Assembly (NCBI RefSeq): GCF_000495815.1
Contig: NZ_AWGE01000001.1
Coordinates: 310,001 to 374,000 of the forward strand
Source: Asticcacaulis sp. AC466
GTDB taxonomy: Bacteria; Pseudomonadota; Alphaproteobacteria; Caulobacterales; Caulobacteraceae
Direction: 5' to 3'
DNA length: 64,000 nucleotides
Of this stretch, positions 17,277 to 25,460 are shown one piece after another. Under the pieces are notes generated by a model. That model saw only the letters and a list, made by a program, of their open reading frames with translations, was not told where the DNA came from and ran no database searches. The translations under genes and the position numbers were made by a program. How positions within the stretch are numbered: position 1 is the stretch's first letter; each line of letters begins with the position of its first letter.

Positions 17277-19061
17277 ATGACCCTGCAAAGCAATTCCCGG
17301 CTCGATATCGCCACTGGCTTCGCCACGGATATCGGCAAGCGCGACGAAAACCAGGACTTTGCCGCCCTGTGCCTGGAGGACGGCCAGCGTCACCATGGCG
17401 CGGTTGCGGCGATGGCGGACGGGGTGGGCGGACGTAAAGGGGGCCGCGTCGCGGCGGAATTGTCCGTGCGCACCTTTATCGACGATTACCTTGGCCAGTC
17501 GGAGCTGTTGTCGCCACGCAAGACGGCGGCGCGCGCCTTGGAAAGCATCAATTACTGGCTGTTCCGCGAGGGGCAGAAGAACGAAGCGCTGAAAGGGATG
17601 TGCGCCGCCTTTACCGGCATCGTCATCAAGGGACGGCGACTGCACAGCTTTCATGTTGGCGATACGCGCCTCTATCGCCTGCGCGAAGGCCAACTGGAAC
17701 TGCTGACGCAAGACCACAAGCCCGAGGGGGCAGAAGGCAGCAATTTCATCAGCCGGGCTGTTGGCGCCGAAGAGGCCATTCGCATCGATTACGGCGCGCA
17801 CGATATCCTGCCGCATGACCGGTTGATGCTTTGCTCGGACGGCGTGCATGGCTTTGTTAGCCAGGCGCAGATTCAAACCCTGCTGGACGGCCGCGCGTCT
17901 CCGGATGAAACGGCGCAGCGGCTAGTATCGACGGCCATAGCGCACGGCGGCGACGACAACGCCACGGCTATGGTGATCGACATTATCGATTTGCCGCCGG
18001 CCACCATCGAAGATCTCAATCTCGCCATCGCCAAGCTGCCCATGATCGAGCCGCCATCGGTCGGCGAAACCATCGACGGCTTCAAGCTGGAACGACAACT
18101 GGCCGACGGCATATACAGCCGTGTGTTTCGCGCGCGCGACCAGCGGGAATTCCGCACCGGCATCAGTCCACACGTTGTTCTGAAATTCCCCAAGCCGCAC
18201 ACCATCGGGTCGGAAACGTCGGCGCGGTCAGCCTTCATGCGCGAGGCCTGGGTGGCGTCGCGGGTCCAGCATATGTGGATCGGTGCGGTGCTTGACCTGG
18301 CGCCTGGCCGCCAGAGCTGCCTGTATGTCGCCCAGCCCTATTATGTCGGGGAAACCCTGGAGCACCGGATCAATCGCGCGCCGAAGCTGCGGCTGGAAGA
18401 AGGAGTTGCCATTGGCACCAAGCTGGCTAAGGCGCTCGGGTCGCTGCATCGCGCGGGCATCATCCATCGCGACGTAAAGCCGGAAAATATCATTCTGATG
18501 GCCGATGGCGGTTTCAAGCTGGTCGATCTTGGCGTGGCGCGCATTCCCGGCATCGACAAGGATGCGCTTTTCGTGCCCGGCACGCCAAGTTACAAGGCGC
18601 CGGAATTGTTCGAAGGCAAGCCTGGCGACGAACGATCGGATATCTTCGCGGTGGGTGTGACGCTTTATCGTATGTTCACAGGCGGCGACTATCCGTTCGG
18701 AGAGATCGAAACCGGCCAGACGCCGCGTTTCAACCGTCCGGAGCGGTTGACCAGCAAGCGCAGCGACCTGCCGGCCTGGCTCGACAGCCTGATCCTTCAG
18801 TCCCTGGCGCCGAATCCGGCCGACCGTTTTCAGGACGGCTTTGAAATGGCTTTCAAGCTGGAAACCGGGGCCTATGGCGCTGAACCGGACTTCTTTCGTA
18901 AACATTCGTGGGTGGGCCGTAACCAGGTCGGCATCTGGCGTGGTATCAGCCTGATCCTGGCAATCTGTCTGGCTGTGTCGATCGCAACCGCACGGACGGA
19001 TATTGTGCTACCCGCCTGGACGCATCAGGTTCTGGACAAACTCGCCAAGCCGTTCGGCTGA
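17277..19061 (+). CDS. Fused PP2C phosphatase / Ser-Thr protein kinase with C-terminal membrane anchor
   Basis: A 594-residue two-domain signalling protein. Residues 1-240 are a PP2C phosphatase: DENQD at 23-27, MADGVGGRKGG, VGDTRLYRLR, LCSDGVHGF and GDDNATAMV supply the metal-binding aspartates. Residues ~262-530 are a Hanks-type kinase: a nucleotide loop LADGIYSRVFRA, the VLKF lysine, HRD at 397-399 followed by VKPEN, DLG in place of DFG, and a KAPELFEG activation-segment end. A single TM helix at about 556-573 leaves a short periplasmic tail. Both activities face the cytosol. Such fusions often accompany nitrate-assimilation genes; adjacency to moaB-moeA hints at that, but no nitrate gene is in view. 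Confidence 0.9.
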   Translation: MTLQSNSRLDIATGFATDIGKRDENQDFAALCLEDGQRHHGAVAAMADGVGGRKGGRVAAELSVRTFIDDYLGQSELLSPRKTAARALESINYWLFREGQKNEALKGMCAAFTGIVIKGRRLHSFHVGDTRLYRLREGQLELLTQDHKPEGAEGSNFISRAVGAEEAIRIDYGAHDILPHDRLMLCSDGVHGFVSQAQIQTLLDGRASPDETAQRLVSTAIAHGGDDNATAMVIDIIDLPPATIEDLNLAIAKLPMIEPPSVGETIDGFKLERQLADGIYSRVFRARDQREFRTGISPHVVLKFPKPHTIGSETSARSAFMREAWVASRVQHMWIGAVLDLAPGRQSCLYVAQPYYVGETLEHRINRAPKLRLEEGVAIGTKLAKALGSLHRAGIIHRDVKPENIILMADGGFKLVDLGVARIPGIDKDALFVPGTPSYKAPELFEGKPGDERSDIFAVGVTLYRMFTGGDYPFGEIETGQTPRFNRPERLTSKRSDLPAWLDSLILQSLAPNPADRFQDGFEMAFKLETGAYGAEPDFFRKHSWVGRNQVGIWRGISLILAICLAVSIATARTDIVLPAWTHQVLDKLAKPFG

Positions 19062-19064
19062 CGG

Positions 19065-19170
19065 CTAGAGCAAAATGATTTTAAATCGAATCATTATTTC
19101 GCTCTAGATATTTGATTTTGCATCATATTTTTCCAAAAAGTGGTGTCCACTTTTTGGCATGATGCTCTAT
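19065..19170. repeat. Palindromic intergenic repeat, copy B
   Basis: The first hairpin spans 19065-19107: CTAGAGC plus AAAATGATT pairs imperfectly with AATCATTATTTC plus GCTCTAG. A second palindrome at about 19131-19165 (CCAAAAAGTGG against CCACTTTTTGG) ends in CATGATGCTCTA. The second part matches the core of copy A at 6056-6100. It lies between convergent genes (kinase and globin) and its right end overlaps the start of the globin stop region. The element type resembles dispersed palindromic repeats common in alphaproteobacteria. Confidence 0.65.
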
Positions 19171-19646
19171 GGCTCGGTGACGACGTCGCGGTGTTGCGGC
19201 GCCAGGGCGGCCAGAAGCTGGTTTTGCGCCCGGAACGGAATATGTTTCCGGTCCATGGCAATCTGGAGGTCTTCGACCAGGGCCAGGAAATCCGCCTGGT
19301 GAACACCGAGCTTGGCGTGCACCGTCTTCATGTCCTTGCCGGTATAGGTGCAGCCGCCCCCCAGGATCTGGCAGAACTGCGACACCAGTTCCACCTTGAC
19401 ACGTGTCTGGTCTACGGCGACGAAGAAGTCCTTGGTGCGCGGATCGGCCAGCAGGATGACCATGAAGTCGTCCATCAGTGCGACCAGACCGTCATGCCCG
19501 CCAAAGTCGGCATATAGCTTGCCATCGCTCGAAATGACGGGGGCGGTGGCGGCGCTGGGTGCCGACGCAGGATGGGTCTGAGCGAAAGCGGGCACCGAAC
19601 AGAACAGCAGCATCCCGGCCATAACCCCTAAAGAGACGGATTTCAT
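19167..19646 (-). CDS. Exported group 1 truncated hemoglobin
   Basis: A 159-residue globin. Residues 1-22 form a Sec signal peptide (cleavage after AFA), so the heme protein is predicted in the periplasm. The 2-on-2 globin core is clear: LYADFGGHDGLVALMDDF, ADPRTKDFF (CD1 Phe), LGGGCTYTGKDM and the proximal-histidine segment MKTVHAKLGV. Two cysteines flank LGG (FC and GC) and could form a disulfide. Compared from memory with mycobacterial trHbN, the distal B10 Tyr position is Met and the E11 Gln position is Leu. The DUF3034 gene lies 15 bp upstream in the same operon. An NO or oxygen role is only inferred from the family. Confidence 0.85.
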   Translation of the reverse strand: MKSVSLGVMAGMLLFCSVPAFAQTHPASAPSAATAPVISSDGKLYADFGGHDGLVALMDDFMVILLADPRTKDFFVAVDQTRVKVELVSQFCQILGGGCTYTGKDMKTVHAKLGVHQADFLALVEDLQIAMDRKHIPFRAQNQLLAALAPQHRDVVTEP

Positions 19647-19661
19647 GATGGCGCGTATCCT

Positions 19662-20552
19662 TTAGAAGCCGCCTTGCAGGGAGACGTATAGCCCCGACTG
19701 CCGGCGCGTGACGATATTGCCGAGATCGGCATAGGCGAGGGTAAGCGACAGGTGTTTGTTCAGGGCGTAAGCCGCGAAGATGTCCACGGCGGCGCCTTCC
19801 TTAGCAACGCCGAGATTGTCCGGCTTGGTGCGAAATTCTGCACCGACCGCCAGATGCCGGTTGACGAGGTATGCCACCGAGCCTTCGGCCTGGAGGTGAT
19901 AGGTATTGTCCTGCCCGCCATACCCCAAAATACCGAACTGGTTGGCCTTAGTGGCACGTAAGGTGCCGTTGACCAGTACGCCTTGCGCCAGCAACAGCTT
20001 TGTCGCACTAATATAATAGTCCGTAGACTGATCATCTCGTGCGCCCAGGGCTTTGACTAGGTTGCCGTTCTTATTGGATTTGAATTGCGCCCCGAGGGCG
20101 ATCTGCGGCAACCAGCTGTCCTGCTCCAGGACGGCATCACCGGTCAGCTTGACCTTTACGCCGATGGTATCTTGCGAAATGGTATAGCCGGCGCCCAGGC
20201 CCAGCGCCGCACCGACCTGCTGGGTGTCGAAATCTTGACGGGCATAGGACAGCTCGACGCGATCATGAATGCCGATCAGCGCGCCATAGGACGTGATCTT
20301 GTAATCCTGCGTACCGATAGTGGTGTAATAGGCATTGGCGCCGGTCTGGTCACGGCTACCGTAGCTACCGATAACCGCCCAGGGTGTCAGACCGCCGCCT
20401 GCCGCGCCTTCGACCTGGCTGACGCCACCGGTCAGAAGCAGCTTGCCGCTGGCATAGGTGAAAAAATCTTCGGCCTGAGCGCGCCCTGCGTAGACTAGAG
20501 TGGCGCAGACGAAACTGGTGGCGATTGCCATCCGGCTAAATACGGTTTTCAA
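19662..20552 (-). CDS. DUF3034 family outer-membrane-type protein
   Basis: A 296-residue exported protein with a signal peptide (cleavage near AQA, residue ~27) and a mature part of alternating amphipathic strands rich in Gly, Tyr and Ala, ending in LQGGF. A terminal Phe and strand pattern suggest an outer-membrane beta barrel. The family has no assigned function but is repeatedly found next to exported truncated globins, as here. The start is probably TTG at 20552, because MKTVFSR supplies the positive residues of the signal peptide and GGGA lies upstream; an internal ATG at 20531 is the alternative. It is the first gene of the operon with the globin. Confidence 0.75.
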   Translation of the reverse strand: MKTVFSRMAIATSFVCATLVYAGRAQAEDFFTYASGKLLLTGGVSQVEGAAGGGLTPWAVIGSYGSRDQTGANAYYTTIGTQDYKITSYGALIGIHDRVELSYARQDFDTQQVGAALGLGAGYTISQDTIGVKVKLTGDAVLEQDSWLPQIALGAQFKSNKNGNLVKALGARDDQSTDYYISATKLLLAQGVLVNGTLRATKANQFGILGYGGQDNTYHLQAEGSVAYLVNRHLAVGAEFRTKPDNLGVAKEGAAVDIFAAYALNKHLSLTLAYADLGNIVTRRQSGLYVSLQGGF

Positions 20553-20809
20553 TACGTGGTCCCATGGTGGCGCATTGGCAAAATACGTGCCTGAACTTGT
20601 TTAAGGCTTGCTTTATGGGGGGCGGTTTTTCACAGAAACGCTTTTGTTTGCGGAATTCGCGGCGGAAATCGCACGATTTTGACCTTACAAAAATGTAATG
20701 TTTCCGGCTTGCGGGGCTGTGCTAACCGTGCCAACTGGTTTCTCGTTTAATTATCTGCGCAAGGGCTTCCGGGTCGCCTAACCCGCCTTGCGCGCAACCC
20801 GGACACATC

Positions 20810-23488
20810 ATGCGCCCTGCTTTCCTGAAATGCGGCCTGCTCGCCGCTGGCCTGCTTCTGGCTTCTACTGCCCTTACACCCGCCCTGGTCCAGGCCGCGC
20901 CTGCCGCCGCCGTCGCCATTGTTCCCGACGCCAATGCGCCCAAGGGCAAGCTGTCCGACGCGGCGCGACCCTTGTCCTATAAGCTGGACCTGACCATCAT
21001 CCCATCCAAGCCGCGTTTTTCCGGGCACGTCGAAATTGACGTCAATGTAAAGGCGGAGACCAAGTCTTTGTACCTGCATGGCCGCGACCTGAAGGTGTCG
21101 AAGGTTGTTGCCCTGGTCGATGGCAAGACGATCAATGCCAAATACACCCAGGTCGATGATCTGGGCGTCGCGCGTGTCGATTTTGCCAAGGCCGTTCCGG
21201 CCGGCAATATTGCTTTGGTGTTCGATTACGATGCGCCGTTCGCCAACGATGCCGCCGGTCTGTACCGCGTTCAGGTCGATGGCCAATGGTACGTCTGGTC
21301 GCAGTTCGAATCCATCGATGCCCGCGCCGCCTTCCCGTCGTTCGACGAACCGGGCTTCAAGACGCCGTTCCGGGTGTCGATCACGACCGATCCCGATCTG
21401 GTCGCCCTGACCAATGCGCCGCAGGACGGCGTGGTGAAGGCCGACAAGCTGCTCCAGCACCTGTATTACAGCACGGAAAAGCTGCCGACCTACCTGATGG
21501 CCTTTGTCGTGGGCCCGTTCGTCACCGCCGAAGGCGTGGTGCCGCCCAACAAGTATCGCAGCCAGCCGCTGCCGATCCGTATTGTCGCGACGAAGCCAAA
21601 CGCCGACAAGCTGAAATATGCGCTGGATGAAACCCCGGCCATTGTTGAGCACCTGGAAAACTATTTCGGCCAGGCCTTCCCTTTCCCGAAGCTTGATCAG
21701 GTCGCGTCGCCTATCATGCCGGGCGCAATGGAAAACGCCGGGATCGATATCTATGGCGACAATATCCTGCTGTTGGCGGACGGTGCGCCGACGACCCAGA
21801 AGCAGGCGTTTGGCATGGTCGTCGCGCATGAATTGTCGCACCAGTGGTTCGGTGACTATGTCACACCGGCCTGGTGGGATGACATCTGGCTCAATGAAAG
21901 TTTCGCCAACTGGATGGGCTTCCGTATCGGCAACGAATGGCGGCCGGAATTGAATATCGGCGTCGGCGCGGTCAAGGAAGGCTTCGAAGCCATGACCGAC
22001 GATGCGCTTAAGGTCGGGCGTCCCATCCATCAACCTATCACGACGAGTGGCGAAATCGATTCTGCGTTCGATAAGATCACCTATGGCAAGGGTGGCCAGG
22101 TTATTTCGATGATTGCGGGCTATCTCGGCGATGAGCGTTTCAAAGCCGGCGTCCGTCTGCACATGTCTCGCCATCCCTATGGCAATGCCACGTCGGAAGA
22201 TTTCTTCGGCGCTTTGGCCGATGCTGCGCAGAATCCTGGCGTTCTGGCGTCCATGAAGAGCTTCGTCGACCAGCAGGGCTTCCCGGTTGTCAGCTTTACC
22301 CGTCAAGGCGGCTGGCTGGTCGCCAGTCAGGAACGCTATGCGCGCCTTGGCACCACCCTGACGCCGCAAACCTGGACGATTCCGCTGTGTATCCGCCGCG
22401 GCGAAGATGTCGGCTGCGCGCTGCTGAAGGAGCCCCAGGGCAATCTGGGCCAGGATCAGGCCGGCGCCTTCATGCCCAATGCCGGGGGGACCGGCTATTA
22501 TCGCTTCAACCTGGCCGTTGAGGACTGGGATCTGTTGCTCGCTACGGGTGACAAGCTGTCTGGGCCCGAAGGGGTCGCCACGGTTGACAGCCTGTGGGGC
22601 CAGTTCTACGCGGGCAAGCTGCCGGCCGCCGAGCTGATCAAGGCGGCGCGTCTGCTCAGCACCAACCCGGATTCGAATGTCGCCGTGGCTGGCGGCGAGA
22701 ATCTGTCTTACCTCCACGAACGCGGTATCGTGCCGGCTTCGGCCGAAACCGATTATCGCCGTGTCATGGGAAGCATTTATGGTCCACGCCTGACCGCCCT
22801 GGGTTTCGATCCGAAGGCGGGCATCTATGGCGCCGACGCCCCGGATCGGTCCAAGCTGCGGCACAGCCTGGTCGATCTGATGGCTGACGACGCGCGTGAT
22901 GCTACGGTTCGCAAGCAACTGAGTGACGCTGCGACGGCCTATATCGGGGGGGACCTGAATGCGCTTGACCAAGGTTATCGCGGCCTTGCCTACACAGTCT
23001 ATGTCGATGAAGGCGGCCTGCCTGCGGCCAAGAGTCTGCTGGAGCGCGCTCTGACAGCTAAGGACGAAGGCGACCGTGCCGCCGCTTTGCGGGCGGTTAC
23101 TGCCGGCGCCAAACCGGAAACGGCGACTTGGGTCCTTGGATCTTTGAGCGACGCGCGCCTGCGCAACTCTGACAAACTGGTCCTTATCGGCGGTCTGATG
23201 AGCGCTACGGCAACGCGTGATATGACCTATGACTGGCTGAAGGCGAACTATGAAGCCTTGTCCGCCGGCGCGGGTATCTTCTCCGCCGGGCGTATCGCGG
23301 CTCTGCCGGGCCATTATTGTTCGGCGGCCAAGGCCGATGAGGTCGAGCAGATGATGCGCGCAAAGGTAAAGGCGGCCGGACGTGGCGAACTGTCGTTCGA
23401 TCGGATGCTGGAAAGCATGCGGACCTGTAACGTCTTGCTCGACGCCAAGGCCGGTGAAGTCGCCGAGGCCTTCAAAACGGCGCAATAA
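20810..23488 (+). CDS. Secreted M1 family aminopeptidase
   Basis: An 892-residue zinc aminopeptidase with a Sec signal peptide (hydrophobic core LLAAGLLLAST, cleavage near VQA, residue ~28), so it acts in the periplasm. Substrate motif GAMEN is at 305-309 and zinc motif HELSH at 340-344, with the third ligand E363 in IWLNES. The C-terminal ~350 residues are the helical ERAP1-like domain. It differs from the lipoprotein M1 peptidase at 4070, having the longer puromycin-sensitive/ERAP architecture. It removes N-terminal residues from peptides, probably for nutrition. A strong terminator follows, so it is monocistronic. The 5' region up to the divergent DUF3034 gene is about 260 bp. Confidence 0.93.
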   Translation: MRPAFLKCGLLAAGLLLASTALTPALVQAAPAAAVAIVPDANAPKGKLSDAARPLSYKLDLTIIPSKPRFSGHVEIDVNVKAETKSLYLHGRDLKVSKVVALVDGKTINAKYTQVDDLGVARVDFAKAVPAGNIALVFDYDAPFANDAAGLYRVQVDGQWYVWSQFESIDARAAFPSFDEPGFKTPFRVSITTDPDLVALTNAPQDGVVKADKLLQHLYYSTEKLPTYLMAFVVGPFVTAEGVVPPNKYRSQPLPIRIVATKPNADKLKYALDETPAIVEHLENYFGQAFPFPKLDQVASPIMPGAMENAGIDIYGDNILLLADGAPTTQKQAFGMVVAHELSHQWFGDYVTPAWWDDIWLNESFANWMGFRIGNEWRPELNIGVGAVKEGFEAMTDDALKVGRPIHQPITTSGEIDSAFDKITYGKGGQVISMIAGYLGDERFKAGVRLHMSRHPYGNATSEDFFGALADAAQNPGVLASMKSFVDQQGFPVVSFTRQGGWLVASQERYARLGTTLTPQTWTIPLCIRRGEDVGCALLKEPQGNLGQDQAGAFMPNAGGTGYYRFNLAVEDWDLLLATGDKLSGPEGVATVDSLWGQFYAGKLPAAELIKAARLLSTNPDSNVAVAGGENLSYLHERGIVPASAETDYRRVMGSIYGPRLTALGFDPKAGIYGADAPDRSKLRHSLVDLMADDARDATVRKQLSDAATAYIGGDLNALDQGYRGLAYTVYVDEGGLPAAKSLLERALTAKDEGDRAAALRAVTAGAKPETATWVLGSLSDARLRNSDKLVLIGGLMSATATRDMTYDWLKANYEALSAGAGIFSAGRIAALPGHYCSAAKADEVEQMMRAKVKAAGRGELSFDRMLESMRTCNVLLDAKAGEVAEAFKTAQ

Positions 23489-23520
23489 CGCCGGACAGGC
23501 CGGCCACAAAGATAGATGAA

Positions 23521-23551
23521 AAACCCTCGTCACGCGTGACGAGGGTTTTTT
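23521..23551 (+). terminator. Rho-independent terminator after the M1 aminopeptidase
   Basis: A perfect palindrome, AAACCCTCGTCACG followed by CGTGACGAGGGTTT, ends in a T run. It lies 33 bp after the stop codon and is one of the clearest terminators in the window. Confidence 0.93.
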
Positions 23552-23661
23552 ATTGTCGCGACGGCAACCCTGTGCCATGACTTTGCAATAATGAAAGCAA
23601 CCGCTCAAAAAGCGGCACGGTGACGAAGACAAATTCGCGCCGAATATGGGAAGAGACATCA

Positions 23662-25317
23662 ATGGCTAACGCGCAGGCGGGTGAGCAAAAGCAATCCATG
23701 TGGCTGGTGATCGGGGCGTCATCGCTCGGCACCATCTTCGAATGGTTCGATTTTTATATTTTCGGCACTCTGGCGGCCATTATGGGCACGCACTTTTTTG
23801 AAGTGAAGGGGATTAACCCGACCACCTCCTTCATCTTCGCCTTGCTGGCCCTGGCTGCCGGCTTCATCGTCCGTCCGTTTGGCGCCATGGTCTTTGGTGG
23901 CATGGGCGACAAGGTCGGCCGCAAGCACACCTTCCTGGTCACCATGATCATCATGGGCCTGTCCACCTTCCTGGTTGGTGTCCTGCCGACCTATGCCCAG
24001 ATCGGTATAGCCGCGCCCATCATCCTGATCGGCCTGCGCCTGGTCCAGGGCCTGGCCATGGGCGGCGAATACGGCGGTGCGGCGACCTATGTCGCCGAGC
24101 ATTCGCCGGACAACAAGCGTGGCCAGATGACGGCGTGGATTCAAACCACAGCGACCCTTGGTCTTTTGCTGGCGCTCGTCTCCATTGGCGTAACGCAACA
24201 TTACATGTCCGAGGAGGCCTTCAAGGCCTGGGGGTGGCGTCTGCCGTTCCTGTTCTCGATCGTGTTACTGCTTGTATCGATCTGGATTCGCATGAAGCTC
24301 AATGAAAGCCCGGTCTTCCAAGCTATGAAGGACGAGGGGCGCACGTCGAAATCACCACTCAGCGAAGCCTTTCTGAAATGGAGCAACCTGAAGATCGTCT
24401 TGATTGCTCTGTTCGGCCTCGTGGCGGGTCAGGGCGTCGTCTGGTACACCGGCCAGTTCTATGCCCTGTTCTTCCTGCAGAAAATGCTCCACGTCGAACT
24501 GGCGACCTCCTATTGGCTGATCGGTGCGGCCCTGTTGATCGGCACGCCCTTCTTCATCATCTTCGGCTGGTTGTCCGACCGTATCGGCCGCAAGCCGATT
24601 ATCCTGGCGGGTCTGGTCCTGGCCGCGATCGGTTATTTCCCGTTGTTCCAGATGCTGACCGGCGCGGTCAGCCCGGCGCTGGAACACGCTCAGAAGGCCT
24701 CTCCGGTGGTGGTGGTTGCCGATCAGGCGGCCTGCGCCGTCCAGTTCGATCCGGTGGGCAAGGCCAAGTTCCTGCAATCCTGCGACATCGCCAAGTCCTA
24801 TCTGGCCAAGGGCGGTATCAGCTACAGCAATCTAGCGGCGCCGGCCGGGACGGTGGCCAGCGTGCGAATTGGCCAGACGGTTGTTCCATCCTTCGAAGGC
24901 AAGAGCCTGAGCGGTGATGCGCTGAAAGCCGCCCAGGCTGACTTCGCAAAGGCTGTCGGCGGCGCCTTGAAGACGGCGGGATATCCAGCCAAGGCAGATA
25001 ACGCCGCCATCGACTATCCGAAAAGCATCGGCATCCTGACCCTGCTCGTCATCCTGGTCACCATGGTTTACGCCCCGATGGCCGCGGCCTTGGTCGAGAT
25101 GTTCCCGGCGCGTATCCGTTATAGCGCGATGTCCTTGCCCTACCATTTCGGCAACGGCTGGTTTGGCGGGTTGCTGCCCTTCATCACCTTCACCATCGTG
25201 GCCGCAACCGGCGGGATTTATGACGGGCTATGGTATCCCATCGGCATCGCGGCGGTGACCGCCGTCATCGGTTTGTTGACCGTCAAGGACAACCGCCACG
25301 TCGATTTCAAAGAATAG
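23662..25317 (+). CDS. MFS transporter, metabolite:H+ symporter (MHS) family
   Basis: A 551-residue inner-membrane carrier with about 12 TM helices. The N-terminal IGASSLGTIFEWFDFYIFG and the loop motif GDKVGRKHTFL identify the MHS branch (ProP/ShiA/KgtP relatives). A second conserved loop is DRIGRKPII. Between about TM8 and TM9 there is a hydrophilic insertion of roughly 110 residues with two cysteines (AACAVQF and QSCDIAK), longer than in the classical members. GGGAAG precedes the ATG at 23662; an in-frame start at 23620 adds a charged leader. It is flanked by terminators on both sides, so transcribed alone. The substrate is unknown; an organic acid or betaine-type solute is possible. Confidence 0.85.
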   Translation: MANAQAGEQKQSMWLVIGASSLGTIFEWFDFYIFGTLAAIMGTHFFEVKGINPTTSFIFALLALAAGFIVRPFGAMVFGGMGDKVGRKHTFLVTMIIMGLSTFLVGVLPTYAQIGIAAPIILIGLRLVQGLAMGGEYGGAATYVAEHSPDNKRGQMTAWIQTTATLGLLLALVSIGVTQHYMSEEAFKAWGWRLPFLFSIVLLLVSIWIRMKLNESPVFQAMKDEGRTSKSPLSEAFLKWSNLKIVLIALFGLVAGQGVVWYTGQFYALFFLQKMLHVELATSYWLIGAALLIGTPFFIIFGWLSDRIGRKPIILAGLVLAAIGYFPLFQMLTGAVSPALEHAQKASPVVVVADQAACAVQFDPVGKAKFLQSCDIAKSYLAKGGISYSNLAAPAGTVASVRIGQTVVPSFEGKSLSGDALKAAQADFAKAVGGALKTAGYPAKADNAAIDYPKSIGILTLLVILVTMVYAPMAAALVEMFPARIRYSAMSLPYHFGNGWFGGLLPFITFTIVAATGGIYDGLWYPIGIAAVTAVIGLLTVKDNRHVDFKE

Positions 25318-25342
25318 CTTCACGAAAACGTTGAGCTGAAAG

Positions 25343-25375
25343 GGCCCCCGGTTGATTGACCGGGGGCCTTTTTTT
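25343..25375 (+). terminator. Rho-independent terminator after the MHS transporter
   Basis: A 10-bp GC-rich stem, GGCCCCCGGT against ACCGGGGGCC, with a 6-nt loop is followed by seven T. It lies 25 bp after the stop codon. Confidence 0.95.
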
Positions 25376-25460
25376 GGCCATCTTCTGGCTTCGGGCACGC
25401 AATGATATACGGTCGTCCCGTACAGTGCCGCGTATTTCTTTCATTTCAAAGGCGACACAA

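Noticed and set aside
20747-23662. A 971-codon minus-strand open frame opposite the M1 aminopeptidase
   Set aside because: High GC in third positions leaves the antisense frame open; the plus strand has GAMEN and HELSH motifs and a signal peptide.
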